Source: Chaetoderma sp. LZ-2023a (Eukaryota > Mollusca > Caudofoveata > Chaetodermatida > Chaetodermatidae). From it: DNA of 64,000 nt. How positions within the stretch are numbered: position 1 is the first letter of the stretch; every line of letters starts with the position of its first letter. Location of the stretch: the NCBI GenBank assembly GCA_034401795.1, contig CM067374.1, forward strand, positions 135,190,135 to 135,254,134. Direction: 5' to 3'. The notes below the pieces were generated by a model that was not told the origin of the DNA, made no database searches, and saw only the letters and a program-made list of their open reading frames with translations. Positions 1-11,589 of this stretch are shown here, one piece after another. A program made the translations under genes and the position numbers.

Positions 1-1271
<1,271 letters not shown>

Positions 1272-1373
1272 CAAAGAGGTCAGACAAAATAAAGGGCTTC
1301 CAGGAAGATACAGCACCAGGCTTCATAAAGACTCCATACACAGTCCAGAACGACTTACACGAGTGTATACTAC

Positions 1374-3963
1374 ATGGTCGAGGGGAGAAAGACCATCTGG
1401 CCTTCCTATATGATAACGATGGCAAGATCGAGAGGAAAGCTGGAGAAAGAAGTTCTTGCAGATGCCTCCACAGATCCCGTGTTGTGGTCGAAGCAGCAGA
1501 TCCTCTTAAAGCCAAGCGACATCGGTGTGGCTCGGAAGGACGACAAATTAAATGTGCTGCAAGGTCTTGAGAACTACATTCGTTATGGGTCTGGCTGGAC
1601 AGTCGACAAGGTTGAGGCACTGTACCTCAACATCGCTAGATATCAACCACCCAGCCTCCATCAAGGGAAAGCGTGATCATTGGCTGTGCTGGTCTCTCAG
1701 GTCTGTGAGAATCCCAACAAGCTGACAATACAAGTCGGCTGTTAAAGTACGCAAACCACTGAGACAGCCTTGACGTCTGTGCTGTGGATTCTCCTATGCC
1801 ACTCTCACAAATAAAGTGAGTTGAATCATATGTCTTCGGATATGATAAGGGTATTGATCCATTGCAGCTGAGTGAGGCTGATCTCGACATTTCTAAGACT
1901 AATCTGCTGCTTATTGAGAAGGGTGGTAAGTAACACTTTGCTTGGATAAAGAACCTGAATCGCCTGCTTTATGATCAGAGTCGGTATGAAGGGAGAAAGC
2001 ACTTCTGTGAGCGATGCCCCCATTGTTATTCCCTAGAGCACCTACTCACTCAGAACCAGCCAGAGTGTACAGGTGTGGAGATGACTAGAGAAGACTGGCG
2101 TGCTCATAAAACGATGGCCAGCTGTCATATGTGCGGCAAACCCTTAGATTGTGACGGAGTCATAGATAGTGTCTGGGACCACTGCCACATCACGGGTCTC
2201 TACCGGGGAGCATCCACAACCTGCATTGGCATGATTCTTACCTCATCATGCAGGCCATATCCGGGACCAAGGGGCCGATAAACCGTATCTCCAATAACAT
2301 GAAGAAGTACATCTCCTTCAGCCCACGCAGCCTCCGGTTTATCAACTCAGTCCAGTTCCTTATGGCATCACTTGACAATCTGGAAGCTAGGAGGACCACA
2401 ATCCCACTCACACAGCAGTATGAGCGTAGTGCTGGCGCGGATGAGCTCCTGCTTCAGAAGGGTGTGTACACATAGGAGCATATGGATGGGTGGGATTGGT
2501 TTAATGAGACCTCTCTGCCGTCACAGTCTGCCTTCTACAGTATGCTTGCTGGGGAGAGCATATCTGACAGCGACTACAGCCATGCCTAAGCTGTTTGGGT
2601 CAGGTTCGACTGTCAGACCATACTAGACTATCACGCGCTCTACCTGCTGTCTGACACTCTTCTCCTCGCAGACGTCTATGAAAACTTCCGCACAACATGT
2701 CTCAGACAATACAGTCTAGACCCAGCCCACTCCTACACTAGTCTTGGTTTGAGTTGGGATGCACTGCTCGGGAAAACAGGTATAGAACTGGAACTACTCA
2801 CCCACTATGATATGCATATCTTCGTGAAGAATAGGCTCAGAGGTGGTGTGTCAATTGTTAGCCAGCGATATATCAAGGCCAACAACCCCAACATCCCTAA
2901 GTATGATCCAATCCAACAGACAAGCCATGTTATTTACCTGAATGCTAACACTCGCTAAAGCTTGATAATGAGCCAGCACCTCCAGATTGGGTGGTTCAAG
3001 AGGGTTGCTGATTTGACGGCCTGAGAGATTATACAACTTCACAACGATGCTGACAATATCTCGTGGAGGTGGACCTGGAGTACCCGCATGAACTGCATGA
3101 CATGCACAATGCTTACACACTGGTGCTTGTGTGAAAGAATGTGAAGGAGGAGTTGCTCACTGAGTATCAGACAGCAGGAACCACAAGCCCGGAGAAACTA
3201 TTCTGAGAGACAAAGAACCCTATGTTCTCCACAACTGCAACCTAAACCTAGACCTTAGACTAGGCATGAGGTTGAAGAAGGTGAACAGTGTTCTATGCTT
3301 TAATCACTCCCCGTGGATGGAGCCCTACACAAGACTCAACACTGGGGTCCGAAAACAGGCCACCAGCGAATTCGAGAAAGATCTCTACAAGTTAAGGAAT
3401 AATGCTGTCTTTGTCAAGCTGGGCCTGTCATCCGAGAAGGACAGGCTGCGATTCATTGCCAAGACCAACTACACGCGAGTGAAGGTGTTTGATGATGACC
3501 TAGCTGCTCTACACATGTACAAGACCAGCCGCTGAACTGGAAAATGTATGTGGGTATGTCAATCCTGGACCTCTCGAAGCACATCATGTACGACTTCTAC
3601 TGCAACGAACTGAAACCGGAGTATGGTACCCGCTGTGAGCTCCTGTACATGGGCACAGGCAGCCTCCTGCTGGAGGCCCAGACAGAGGACATCTACACTG
3701 ATATGGCAGCCAGGAGCAACCTCTATGACACAAGCGCCTACCCAGTAATGCACCCGCTACACAGCAACACCAACAAGAAGGTTCAGGGCAAGATTAGAGA
3801 TGAGTATGCCGGGGTTCCTGGCGAAGAGTGTGTCGGCCTGTGCCAGAAGATGTATTCCATCACATGCTCGGATGAGCAGGAAATCAAGACGGCAATGGGG
3901 CCACCACATCTAGAACAAGACAAGCTTCACCCCCTCAGACACCAAGAGGTGGATTGCTCCTGA
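1374..3963 (+). pseudogene. Polinton/Maverick protein-primed DNA polymerase B, decayed (copy 1)
   Basis: Consecutive + strand segments in shifting frames reproduce a Polinton-type family B polymerase in order. They are an N-terminal region (1374-1676), a Cys-rich finger (about 1980-2070), a Cys/His endonuclease-VII-like patch with DHCHITGLYRG (about 2175-2215), a palm-entry segment with RGGVSIVSQRY (2749-2958), a segment with FEKDLYKLRNNAVF (3266-3535) and the palm segment starting YVGMSILDLSKH (3544-3963). The family replicates the transposon from a protein primer. At least six stops or frameshifts separate the segments. The motif A aspartate reads Asn (YLNANTR, about 2934-2955), and the motif C DTDS reads GTGS (3651-3662), so no active enzyme could be made. 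It converges with the integrase remnant on the - strand. Confidence 0.85.
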
Positions 3964-3989
3964 TGGTGTTCACACCCTAGCTTATGGTC

Positions 3990-4880
3990 ACATGAATATG
4001 GCCTCATCGAAGAGCTGCTACTCTAGGTGGTGGAAGCTGAGTATCTGGAGTGACCAGCTGAGGTTCCTCTCGCACAAATGGTTGTCTGGGGCTGCTTTCC
4101 TAGCATGTCAGGTAGTACAGTATATGCTGCCCCGGAGACTCCACATACCTGCCGAGTCTGTGGACCTCTCTCGACCAGTTTGGATCACGTGCACATCGTC
4201 GCCCACTGCCAGCTCGCCAGGCCCATATAGGTAGCCAACCAGGATATCAGATGACAGTCTGTGCTTCTCGACATTGTCTATAGGCTGGCGCACAGCTGAG
4301 TGCAGCACGGCCTCAGTTGGCCTCTACCCTATCAAGCGATTGATCTCTGTGTTGGATGCCTCTACTACATTTGGTAAGTCTCAGAGCCATACTCTGGAGC
4401 CATCGCCAGGGGTCTTGCCTCTAAACTCCTTACCATCACGCACTTTCAGCAATACTGGCTACTGGAGGGGCCTTTGTGGATCCTCATAAACACTCTGGAA
4501 CCTGGCCACTTCCTGCCCCCGTGGCCTTATCCATAAGCGATACTGCAGTCTTATACCTGCTGGCTACATCCACGATGGTGAGGGCATACTTGCAGTCATG
4601 CGGAAGGAACAGCACATCTGCCTGATGAACTCTGTTCAGAACAGGCATGCCTGCACGCAGAGGTAATAGCCACCAGGCCTGTAATAGAGTACCTCAAGAG
4701 AGGCTGTCAAGACGACTGAGATGGCGGATGAACGCTCAGATTTCATCAATGACGTCGACTACTGTTCTGTCTCACATGGCTTGGGCGAACTCTAGACAGA
4801 TAAAACAGATGGCCGTCATTCATCCGACCATTACTGAACATCTCCTCGAACACCTGGATACACTGTGATCTAATCTATGC
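3990..4880 (-). pseudogene. Polinton integrase (RVE family), decayed (copy 1)
   Basis: Reading the - strand from about 4880 down gives an integrase core that includes NRVHQADVLFLPHD, then YALTIVDVASRYKTAVSL. Its C-terminal tail, rich in YLYGPGEL, ILYYL, FVREE and DTQLPPP, reaches to about 4000. This order fits the Polinton retroviral-type integrase, which inserts the element. Stops and frame changes interrupt it, for example after VPECL near 4490 and near 4240. The second catalytic Asp and the Glu were not located with confidence. It lies tail to tail with the polymerase remnant, consistent with both belonging to one element. Confidence 0.72.
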
Positions 4881-4899
4881 AGCACTAGCACACTCAGAG

Positions 4900-6012
4900 C
4901 CTGGCAGCTTATCAACGAATCCACAAACATTAAGAGTCCTAACTAGGTAATAGAGTGACGCCATATAGCATGTCTTGAATGCTTTGCGGCCCAGATAACT
5001 GTGAGTGCTATGGCAAAATATGGAAGCTATTGGCCAGCGACTCCAAAGAATGTGCCTACCCCTGAGACAATGGCTCGAATGGTTTTGGAGACCGCAAATC
5101 CATGGAGAGTGTTGTCAGAAATCTTGGGGACTGTCTCGCTAGTCTTCGTCGTGAACAGAGGGATCGATCAGAGCTTCAACCGACACCAACGGGCCAAGGG
5201 ACCCCTTCATGTAGGTGCAATAGATCCCTTTGGCTTAGTAGATTAGCTTGCCTCATCCTCATCATAGTCCGGGTTGATGTGATCCTGAGAGGTAACACAG
5301 GAGCCATTGAGAGATACCGAAGAGTGGTTGAATGATATAGAGGTGTAGGTGAAAGACTGTCATATATAGTCTCGAAGAGAGCACGTCCATACTTCAAGCT
5401 GAAGTACAGCAACCGAGCATTGTGGGATCTCATGGGTACCCTTCTAAAAGAGGTTGAGGATCATGATCTTCATGTGCCAGATGCATCTGCTGATGTTGCT
5501 GAGGTACGTGGCTGTCCTCTTGTCTATTGCAGGATCATAGATGACTGGGACTAGTGGGCCGGGCTGATAGCAGCTTCTCTATCAGTGCCTGCAGGTTCTG
5601 TTGCTTGGTGATTGAGTTCCTGTACCATTGGGCATTGCTGTCAACCGCCTCAGCAGCTTAGTCAGACACCAGAATTATGTAGTGTTCACGCAGATGTTCT
5701 GCCAACAGAGCATGCAGCAATATATTTTTTTCATGTTCCGTAGGGGCAATGATCAGCACCAAATGCCCATCATTGGTTGGTCTACTTCTGTATGGTATGG
5801 ACATGTTCCCGGAAGAGGGTTAGCACCTGTTCTGCTATAGCCTCATCTATATCTGGGACGCTAAACGGGAGCACACCCTGTATTAGCTCTTTCATCTGCA
5901 GGGCAGGCACCATCATACTGGCGGCGGAGATGAAGGGTGCGAGGGAGGCATTGAGCATGGCATCCCAGTAACAGCTGGAAATGTAACACAGAGGGCAGTA
6001 GAGGAGAGGCAA
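4900..6012 (-). pseudogene. undeciphered Polinton-associated coding remnants
   Basis: On the - strand upstream of the integrase several protein-like stretches appear in changing frames. One is at 5782-6012 with PALQMKELIQGVLPF and DIDEAIAEQVL. One at about 5580-5760 includes LLAEHLREHYIILVSD. One at about 5440-5540 includes TATYLSNISRCIWHMK, and one is at 5176-5433. Stops break all of them. Orientation and position suggest they are part of the same decayed Polinton, but I do not recognise the proteins, and some stretches may be noncoding. Confidence 0.35.
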
Positions 6013-6235
6013 TATAGCGGTTTATTTTCGTACCTTAAAAGTAGTTGCTGCGTCAGAGCAACCAACTAATTTGTATCACTATCACCTTTTTTCCTTTGAT
6101 CTCACCACCTATTGGAAAAGGTGTGAAAAAACCCCGCTATATATCCTCCATTGTGATTGGATGCTAGATGTAGAGGGTGGCCATAAGCGCTTCCCCATCA
6201 TTAGATCACGCCCCTCATGTCATCCAATGAGGTGA
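6013..6235. other. noncoding, A/T-rich
   Basis: I see no gene here. The stretch separates the Polinton-like coding remnants from the direct-repeat block. A possible element boundary may lie here, but no terminal inverted repeat could be paired by eye. Confidence 0.4.
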
Positions 6236-6632
6236 GCGTAATGGCAATTAGCGTAATGATTGACAATGGTTAATGACCAGGTAATTAAGGATGATTGACA
6301 GGTTACATGTCTGGACTCATCTTTTCCTGTGAACTCATTCGATCGCAAAGCAGCGCTCCTCATTAAGTCCAGGCATCCAGCGCTGTGCACTTAAGGGTAA
6401 TTAGCGTAATGCTGATTGACGAGGGTTAGTGGGTGTAATTAAGGATGAGCTCTTGGAGCCATGCCAAATGCTCAAGGGTTAATGTATTACGTAATGAGGG
6501 ACGACCAGGTCTGGACACGTCTTTTTCTGGGAACTCATTCGATGATGAACCCCCCAACCCTCACTAAATCACAGGTCTCCAGGTATCCAATGAAGCACAC
6601 TTAAGTGTAATTAGCGTAATGACATGTGATGA
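6236..6632 (+). repeat. imperfect ~200-210 bp direct repeat upstream of PC4-like ORF
   Basis: The string GAACTCATTCGAT occurs at 6331 and again at 6531. AATTAGCGTAATG occurs in the same order in both copies (near 6399 and 6609) and a third time near 6246. CTGGAC and a CTCA(C/T)TAA stretch are also shared. The spacing is about 200-210 bp. The block ends about 25 bp before a TATA box, so it could be an upstream regulatory or replication-related repeat. Confidence 0.7.
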
Positions 6633-6655
6633 AAGTTAATCGATAATCATTAGAC

Positions 6656-6664
6656 TATAAAAAG
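6656..6664 (+). promoter_or_regulatory. TATA box of the PC4-like ORF
   Basis: TATAAAAAG lies 55 bp before the ATG at 6719, a spacing typical of a polymerase II promoter with a short leader. It directly follows the direct-repeat block. Confidence 0.55.
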
Positions 6665-6718
6665 CAGCGTTTTAACAATCTGATCTGTTAAGAGTTAACA
6701 GTTTTGATTTTTGCTTAA

Positions 6719-7033
6719 ATGGTTTGTTCAATGTTTGTTATAAGTATAAATACAGGCCATTTTATGGATTGTGAAATGCCTGTAGCACTCGGTAACAATG
6801 TACACATACGCAATGTGAAACATAATGACAAATTTGTAGTAGACATACGCGAGTTTAGTGTTGGTAGTGTTTACCCCACCAAGGCATGTTTGTGTATGGT
6901 AATACGTTTCAAAGGCTCACTGACCCAACTCATTGTAGTGTCGGGGCAGGATCTTGGAATCTGCCATGCCCTCACGGGTAGGACGCTCGTGGTGGATATT
7001 CGTCTCTCTACCCCCACTATAACGATATGTTAG
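6719..7033 (+). CDS. small protein with PC4/Sub1-like fold signature
   Basis: This is an intact 104-residue frame. Residues about 23-65 have the order LGNNVHIRNVKHNDKFVVDI, then REF, then YPTK and a hydrophobic stretch. That resembles the PC4/p15 single-strand-DNA-binding domain of transcription coactivators (basic strand, 'VDIRE', 'PTKKG'-like turn). The resemblance is by eye and the usual final helix is poor. A TATA box precedes the ATG by 55 bp. The 3' part belongs to a repeat with a second, decayed copy at 28.57 kb, where the ORF start is not recognisable. It is probably a mobile-element gene rather than a host gene; a chance frame cannot be excluded. Confidence 0.45.
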   Translation: MVCSMFVISINTGHFMDCEMPVALGNNVHIRNVKHNDKFVVDIREFSVGSVYPTKACLCMVIRFKGSLTQLIVVSGQDLGICHALTGRTLVVDIRLSTPTITIC

Positions 7034-8208
7034 TCATTAAATTTGCTTGTGTAAAATGTAGCCAGCATCCGGTGGTGTTTTATGTGGTTACGGAGCAGGG
7101 TCTCCAGATTCTCACCCAATTTGGATATGTTGCGAAGTAACATGTACACTTGCTATCCATTGAGGTAGATGATTTCCAAAGTAACCTATGGGTAGTTGGG
7201 CGTCTGCGCCCGTGGATGGCCATATCTAATGATAGGTAGGAATATCTGTCACTTGCGGCCAAAACTAGTTCTTGTTTCTAACACCTAAATGGTAGGTTAG
7301 GAATAGCAGAAGGCCCGCATAAATAAAAGCGGCACCTACCAAAACAGTATCTTAGAATAACAGGGACTTGTGAGTCCTTCGGGAGTCGCTTTCCTGTTTT
7401 CACGTAAACCAGTATGCATCACGTTAATTATATTTTCACTAGGATGGTCTATTTCCCTAGCAGTTTGTTGAACAAAAGACTGGCCCTTTTCTCCAGCTCT
7501 TTTCCTCCGCTTCGGCGTCAAAGGCATTGTTCTGTGATGGAGGCCCGCGTGAGGCACTTGGCTCTCACATAAGCGAGATGTCCTGGACGGAGGCCCATGA
7601 GAGACTACTACCTCTCGCACCATGAGGAGATCATCTAGGTGACGGAGGCGTGTGTTAGGCACTTCCCTCCCGCAACATCAGGAATCTCTTTAACTGTATA
7701 ATAATGGTATAATAGCTTATATTAAGTTAAACAGTGACCTCGTTGTGTGGATGCTTTCATTGCAGAGATACCTCTGCAGATTTATGAATCCGTTTGGTAC
7801 CTCCGGCGACCCCACGTGCAAAGTACACCAGCCAGCTCTACTTTATGTATTATTATTATATGCTCAATTCTGTTAGACGATCTACCTTGTTTGATAAATA
7901 GTTACCTCTTTTTCTATATAACTTATTCTCCATAGTCTTAAATTAACATGGAAAGACATACCGATGACACCAAAAGCTGGGATGATACCAAGCAGTTCAA
8001 TCTCAGTGGCAATGGTCGCAGGGCCCTAGCAGAATGATTGAGTTCCACCATCCTTAGGAGCTGGTCTATGTACTTCATGGAGCAATGCCACATGGGATCA
8101 AGAACCCCGAGACTCGGAGCTGGCCAGCCCCCTCGTTCATCGTGCACATGTGGTGCGACGATTGATCAATTAATGCCGGAATGACCCAACAGAACCCCGC
8201 GAGCTACA
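6950..8208 (+). repeat. repeat 'R', copy 1
   Basis: About 1.2 kb aligns by eye with 28570-29681 in the same order. Shared anchors include CACGCCCTCACGGG, ATGTTAGT(C/G)AT(T/C)AAATTTGCTTGT, a GAGGC(A/T)CCCGCGT-type block, the 'gatgcg/gatgct...ATACCTCT' block, an ATG followed by GAAAGACATACC or GAGAGGCATACC, and the common end CCCCGCGAGCTACA. Both copies hold decayed coding sequence, such as a frame starting MERHT at 7948. The unit belongs to no family I recognise. Confidence 0.75.
7028..7138 (+). CDS. 36-residue ORF conserved between R copies
   Basis: The ATG lies at the end of the PC4-like frame and overlaps it by a few bases. The frame begins MLVIKFACVKCSQ, with a CxxC pair, and ends at TAA 7136-7138. 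In copy 2 (about 28670) the first eight codons are retained before an indel, which hints at past coding. It may instead be a downstream exon or a continuation of the PC4-like protein through the TAG at 7031. Confidence 0.3.
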
Positions 8209-9041
<833 letters not shown>

Positions 9042-9105
9042 ATAATAGTGGTTGCACAGTAACGTCATTATATATATAATGACGTTACTGTGCAACCACT
9101 ATTAT
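9042..9105. repeat. 64-bp perfect palindrome
   Basis: The two arms, each about 32 bp and containing TAGTGGTTGCACAGTAACGT, meet at an AT centre near 9073/9074. No mismatch is visible over about 31 bp per arm. Confidence 0.95.
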
Positions 9106-9110
9106 CGATT

Positions 9111-9290
9111 ATGGAAAATCTGAATATTTTGTCTCAATCGGGTGGGCCCCATGGCCTGAACTAATGGTCAAAATGGGGCCATTATGTAATCCGTATATAT
9201 ATATATACGGATTACATAATGGCTCCATTTTGACCATTAGTTCAGGCCATGGGGCCCACCCGATTTAGACAAAATATTCAGATTTTCCAT
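9111..9290. mobile_element. 180-bp near-perfect palindrome (foldback/MITE)
   Basis: Two 90-bp arms meet at a TATATA centre at about 9200/9201. The outer ends are ATGGAAAATCTGAATATTTT and its complement. Only about three mismatches are visible (for example CTCAA against TTAGA near the ends, and GGGGCC against GGCTCC). Such a young, nearly perfect inverted repeat suggests a recent foldback element or inverted duplication. Confidence 0.93.
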
Positions 9291-9450
9291 GTTTCGGGTA
9301 CCTGGAAGGGTCCCAGGATCTGTATTAATGATGAGACACGAGGGTATTATGATACGTTTAGGTATACAGTCTTTAGCGAAAATACCTAGAAACAGCCATC
9401 CTAATCTCTGGTCTCCCAAGCAAATATGCTTGAGCTCTCTAGTAATTAAC

Positions 9451-9523
<73 letters not shown>
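9451..9523. repeat. (TAA)n microsatellite
   Basis: About 24 AAT/TAA units. They sit where the capsid-protein remnant loses similarity, so the array may mark a break in the Polinton. Confidence 0.97.
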
Positions 9524-9584
9524 GATGTATATGTGTTGATGAGTGCAACCATATGCCAGGGTGCGTGAGGATGTGTTGACGTGT

Positions 9585-10110
9585 TTACTTGGTGGCGATC
9601 ATTTCCACATGGTTACTTAGGGAAACATTAAGTGTTCTACCCATATAACCTACATTATTAGCTGTCTTATTATCCATATGTCCCACTGTATCCTTAACCC
9701 ATAATGCAGTAGTTAACTGACTCGACCTAACCTCTGTCGAATAATTAAATAAGCTTTCAAAATAACTGCGAAAAGTGTACATGTCATTAGCGTCAGAGAC
9801 ATGTTTACCTTTTAAAAATACATCTACTTGAGAAAACATAAAGCCAACCCATATGCTAACTGCACAACATCGCTGTTCGCTGTTGAAGGAGGGTCCACCC
9901 CCGCAACAACTTGTACAATGCTAGCCTTAACGTAAATGTAACTTTGAGCTAAATCTATGTATTCATCACTGCTTCCAGTGACGAAAAACTCCAGACTTCC
10001 CCCAGAGTTAGACAGACGTAATTTTGCCAATGCGCTTGATCCATCATAGCCATTACATGGTTCACAGCAAATAAATCTAATTCACTTTCAGTGCAGTGAC
10101 AAGCAGCCAT
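9585..10110 (-). pseudogene. Polinton major capsid protein (double jelly-roll type), 5' part only
   Basis: The - strand ATG at 10108-10110 opens a start MAACHCTESELDLFAV that fits the N-terminus of the Polinton capsid family seen in many invertebrate genomes. After a frame break the next pieces read SGGSLEFFVTGSSDEYIDL (9824-10030). The piece MFSQVDVFLKG onward follows (9585-9839) and contains SQLTTALWVKDT and GHMDN. Only about 170 residues of a normally much longer protein remain. The 3' part is lost near the TAA microsatellite and palindromes. The protein would form the hexon-like shell of the virus-like particle. It is the last gene of the - strand morphogenesis block. Confidence 0.8.
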
Positions 10111-10136
10111 CTTATTAGTTAACTAAATACATCCAC

Positions 10137-10560
10137 TTGCTTAGCATTTCTGATGCTTCTCTTTCTACGGTTATGCCTCAAATCACTTCTGCAAGCAAAT
10201 CGTTGAACCCTATCTTAGCATTTTTGGATCTAGGTTGTGAATTAGCTCCCAAGATATTATTACGAGCTAACCCTATGGCATTTGGTATTATCGCTCCACC
10301 AACATTCAAAACCCTATTTTTCACACATGTTTTCCATTTTTTACCAGCTAAAACATTTTCAGCCACTCCTAAACCAGCTGACAGGGCTCACTTACACAAA
10401 CTTTTTCCAACACTTTTAGCTAATGGCATGGCTGCTCTGAACCATGAACCTATAATATTTCTTGGTCCATGGCCCTTTTGACTCCTAAACGTCCACCAGC
10501 TTGATTAGCATAATAATCTCTCGCATAGCTGCATCTGGTTTACAAGCATAAGTCATTTTT
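10137..10560 (-). pseudogene. Polinton small minor-capsid/pVI-like protein, frameshifted
   Basis: Reading - from about 10530, YYANQAGG-type and RLGVKRGHGPRNIIGSWF-type stretches in adjacent frames are followed by FRAAMPLAKSVGKSL. They continue as LGVAENVLAGKKWKTCVKN down to 10178. The Gly-rich start, amphipathic 'MPL-KSVGK' helix and basic tail fit the small protein that sits next to the capsid gene in invertebrate Polintons and is compared with adenovirus pVI/pX. A stop (CK*A) and at least one indel break it. The functional assignment is an inference from family position. Confidence 0.62.
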
Positions 10561-10619
10561 TACTTTTGTTTTACAGACAAAATGTTTAGAGTTGTGTTAA
10601 TAGAGTGCGTATGCGTAAA

Positions 10620-11515
10620 TTCCTATATCTTAGGTCTAAAATGCAAACAAAGTACCTTTGGTGATGCACCGTCTTCAAATGTTCTCTCCAGTCCTATCAC
10701 TTATAACCACGCCTATCGTGTCAATATAATTCGTAGATACGGTTCTATATTGAATGTCAGGAAATGTCTTCTCCGCCATGACTGCTAGATAATGGCATAA
10801 CTCCTAACAGAGGAGCCGTAGCATCTCCGACTACATTATGGCTTGCAATATTGCAATATACATAAGCCGTAGTTAATGTAATTTTATTACCTTTACGTGT
10901 TGATAGAACTCTACCAGCCGGGGTAGGGCCACTAATGATATGATCGGTATAGCCTACGTATTTACCGATGCAAGCGTCGAATTCAAGAGCGAACATTCGC
11001 TTAATGTTTAATGTTACGAAGTTGATTCGATCCATGAAATAGCTGAATCCAATGGTATTTTTATAACGTTTGTGGCTATTAATCTGCTTATTTATAAACT
11101 CTATTAGAATTTTAATGGTATGGAAGCCTTTACGTATTTCTATTTGTTGCATGTAAAGAGGAAATTCTGCAGTTTTACGTCAAGACTCTGAATTCACTGG
11201 CTCTACTAGTAAATTATTAATCTGGATAAATTTATCAAAAATCTCATTGATAGTGTTCAGAGCGCTTTTTTGTTTCTTCTGCTTCTGCTTAGGTTGAACG
11301 TTAGCTTTCAAGGGTTCATAAGAATGTAGCAGGATCGTCAACGGCTTCACTAATGTTAACCAACTTCTCGGATACAAAATGGATGACAAGCCGACTTCCC
11401 GTTCCCCATAGAATCGTAAAGGCATTTGAAGATGCGTTCTGAATTCTGAAATCTTATTATCAGGATAGTAATCCATGCTACTGTTACTCGGTAGCATAAT
11501 ATAAAACTGCTCCAT
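10620..11515 (-). pseudogene. Polinton penton-like minor capsid protein (single jelly-roll type), broken
   Basis: The likely start is the ATG at 11513-11515, giving MEQFYIMLPSNSSMDYYPDN and then LSSILYPRSWL. A second segment (10757-11152) includes RKGFHTIKIL, TTAYVYCNIASHNVVGDATA and PLLGVMP. A third, in another frame, has YIDTIGVVISDRTGENI (about 10680-10740). The order matches the penton-base-like family of invertebrate Polintons. Several frame breaks separate the pieces. A TATA box lies just upstream, and the adjacent Tc1 insertion falls outside the coding region. Confidence 0.75.
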
Positions 11516-11560
11516 GTTTCTAGCTATTCTTTCTAAACCGTCAATCACTCAACTTCGGGT

Positions 11561-11569
11561 GTTTTTATA
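11561..11569 (-). promoter_or_regulatory. TATA box of the penton-like gene
   Basis: On the - strand TATAAAAAC lies about 46 bp before the likely ATG at 11515. It is close to, but outside, the Tc1 insertion at 11590, which separates the gene from further upstream control sequence. Confidence 0.5.
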
Positions 11570-11589
11570 CTCGGCACTGGTAATATATA

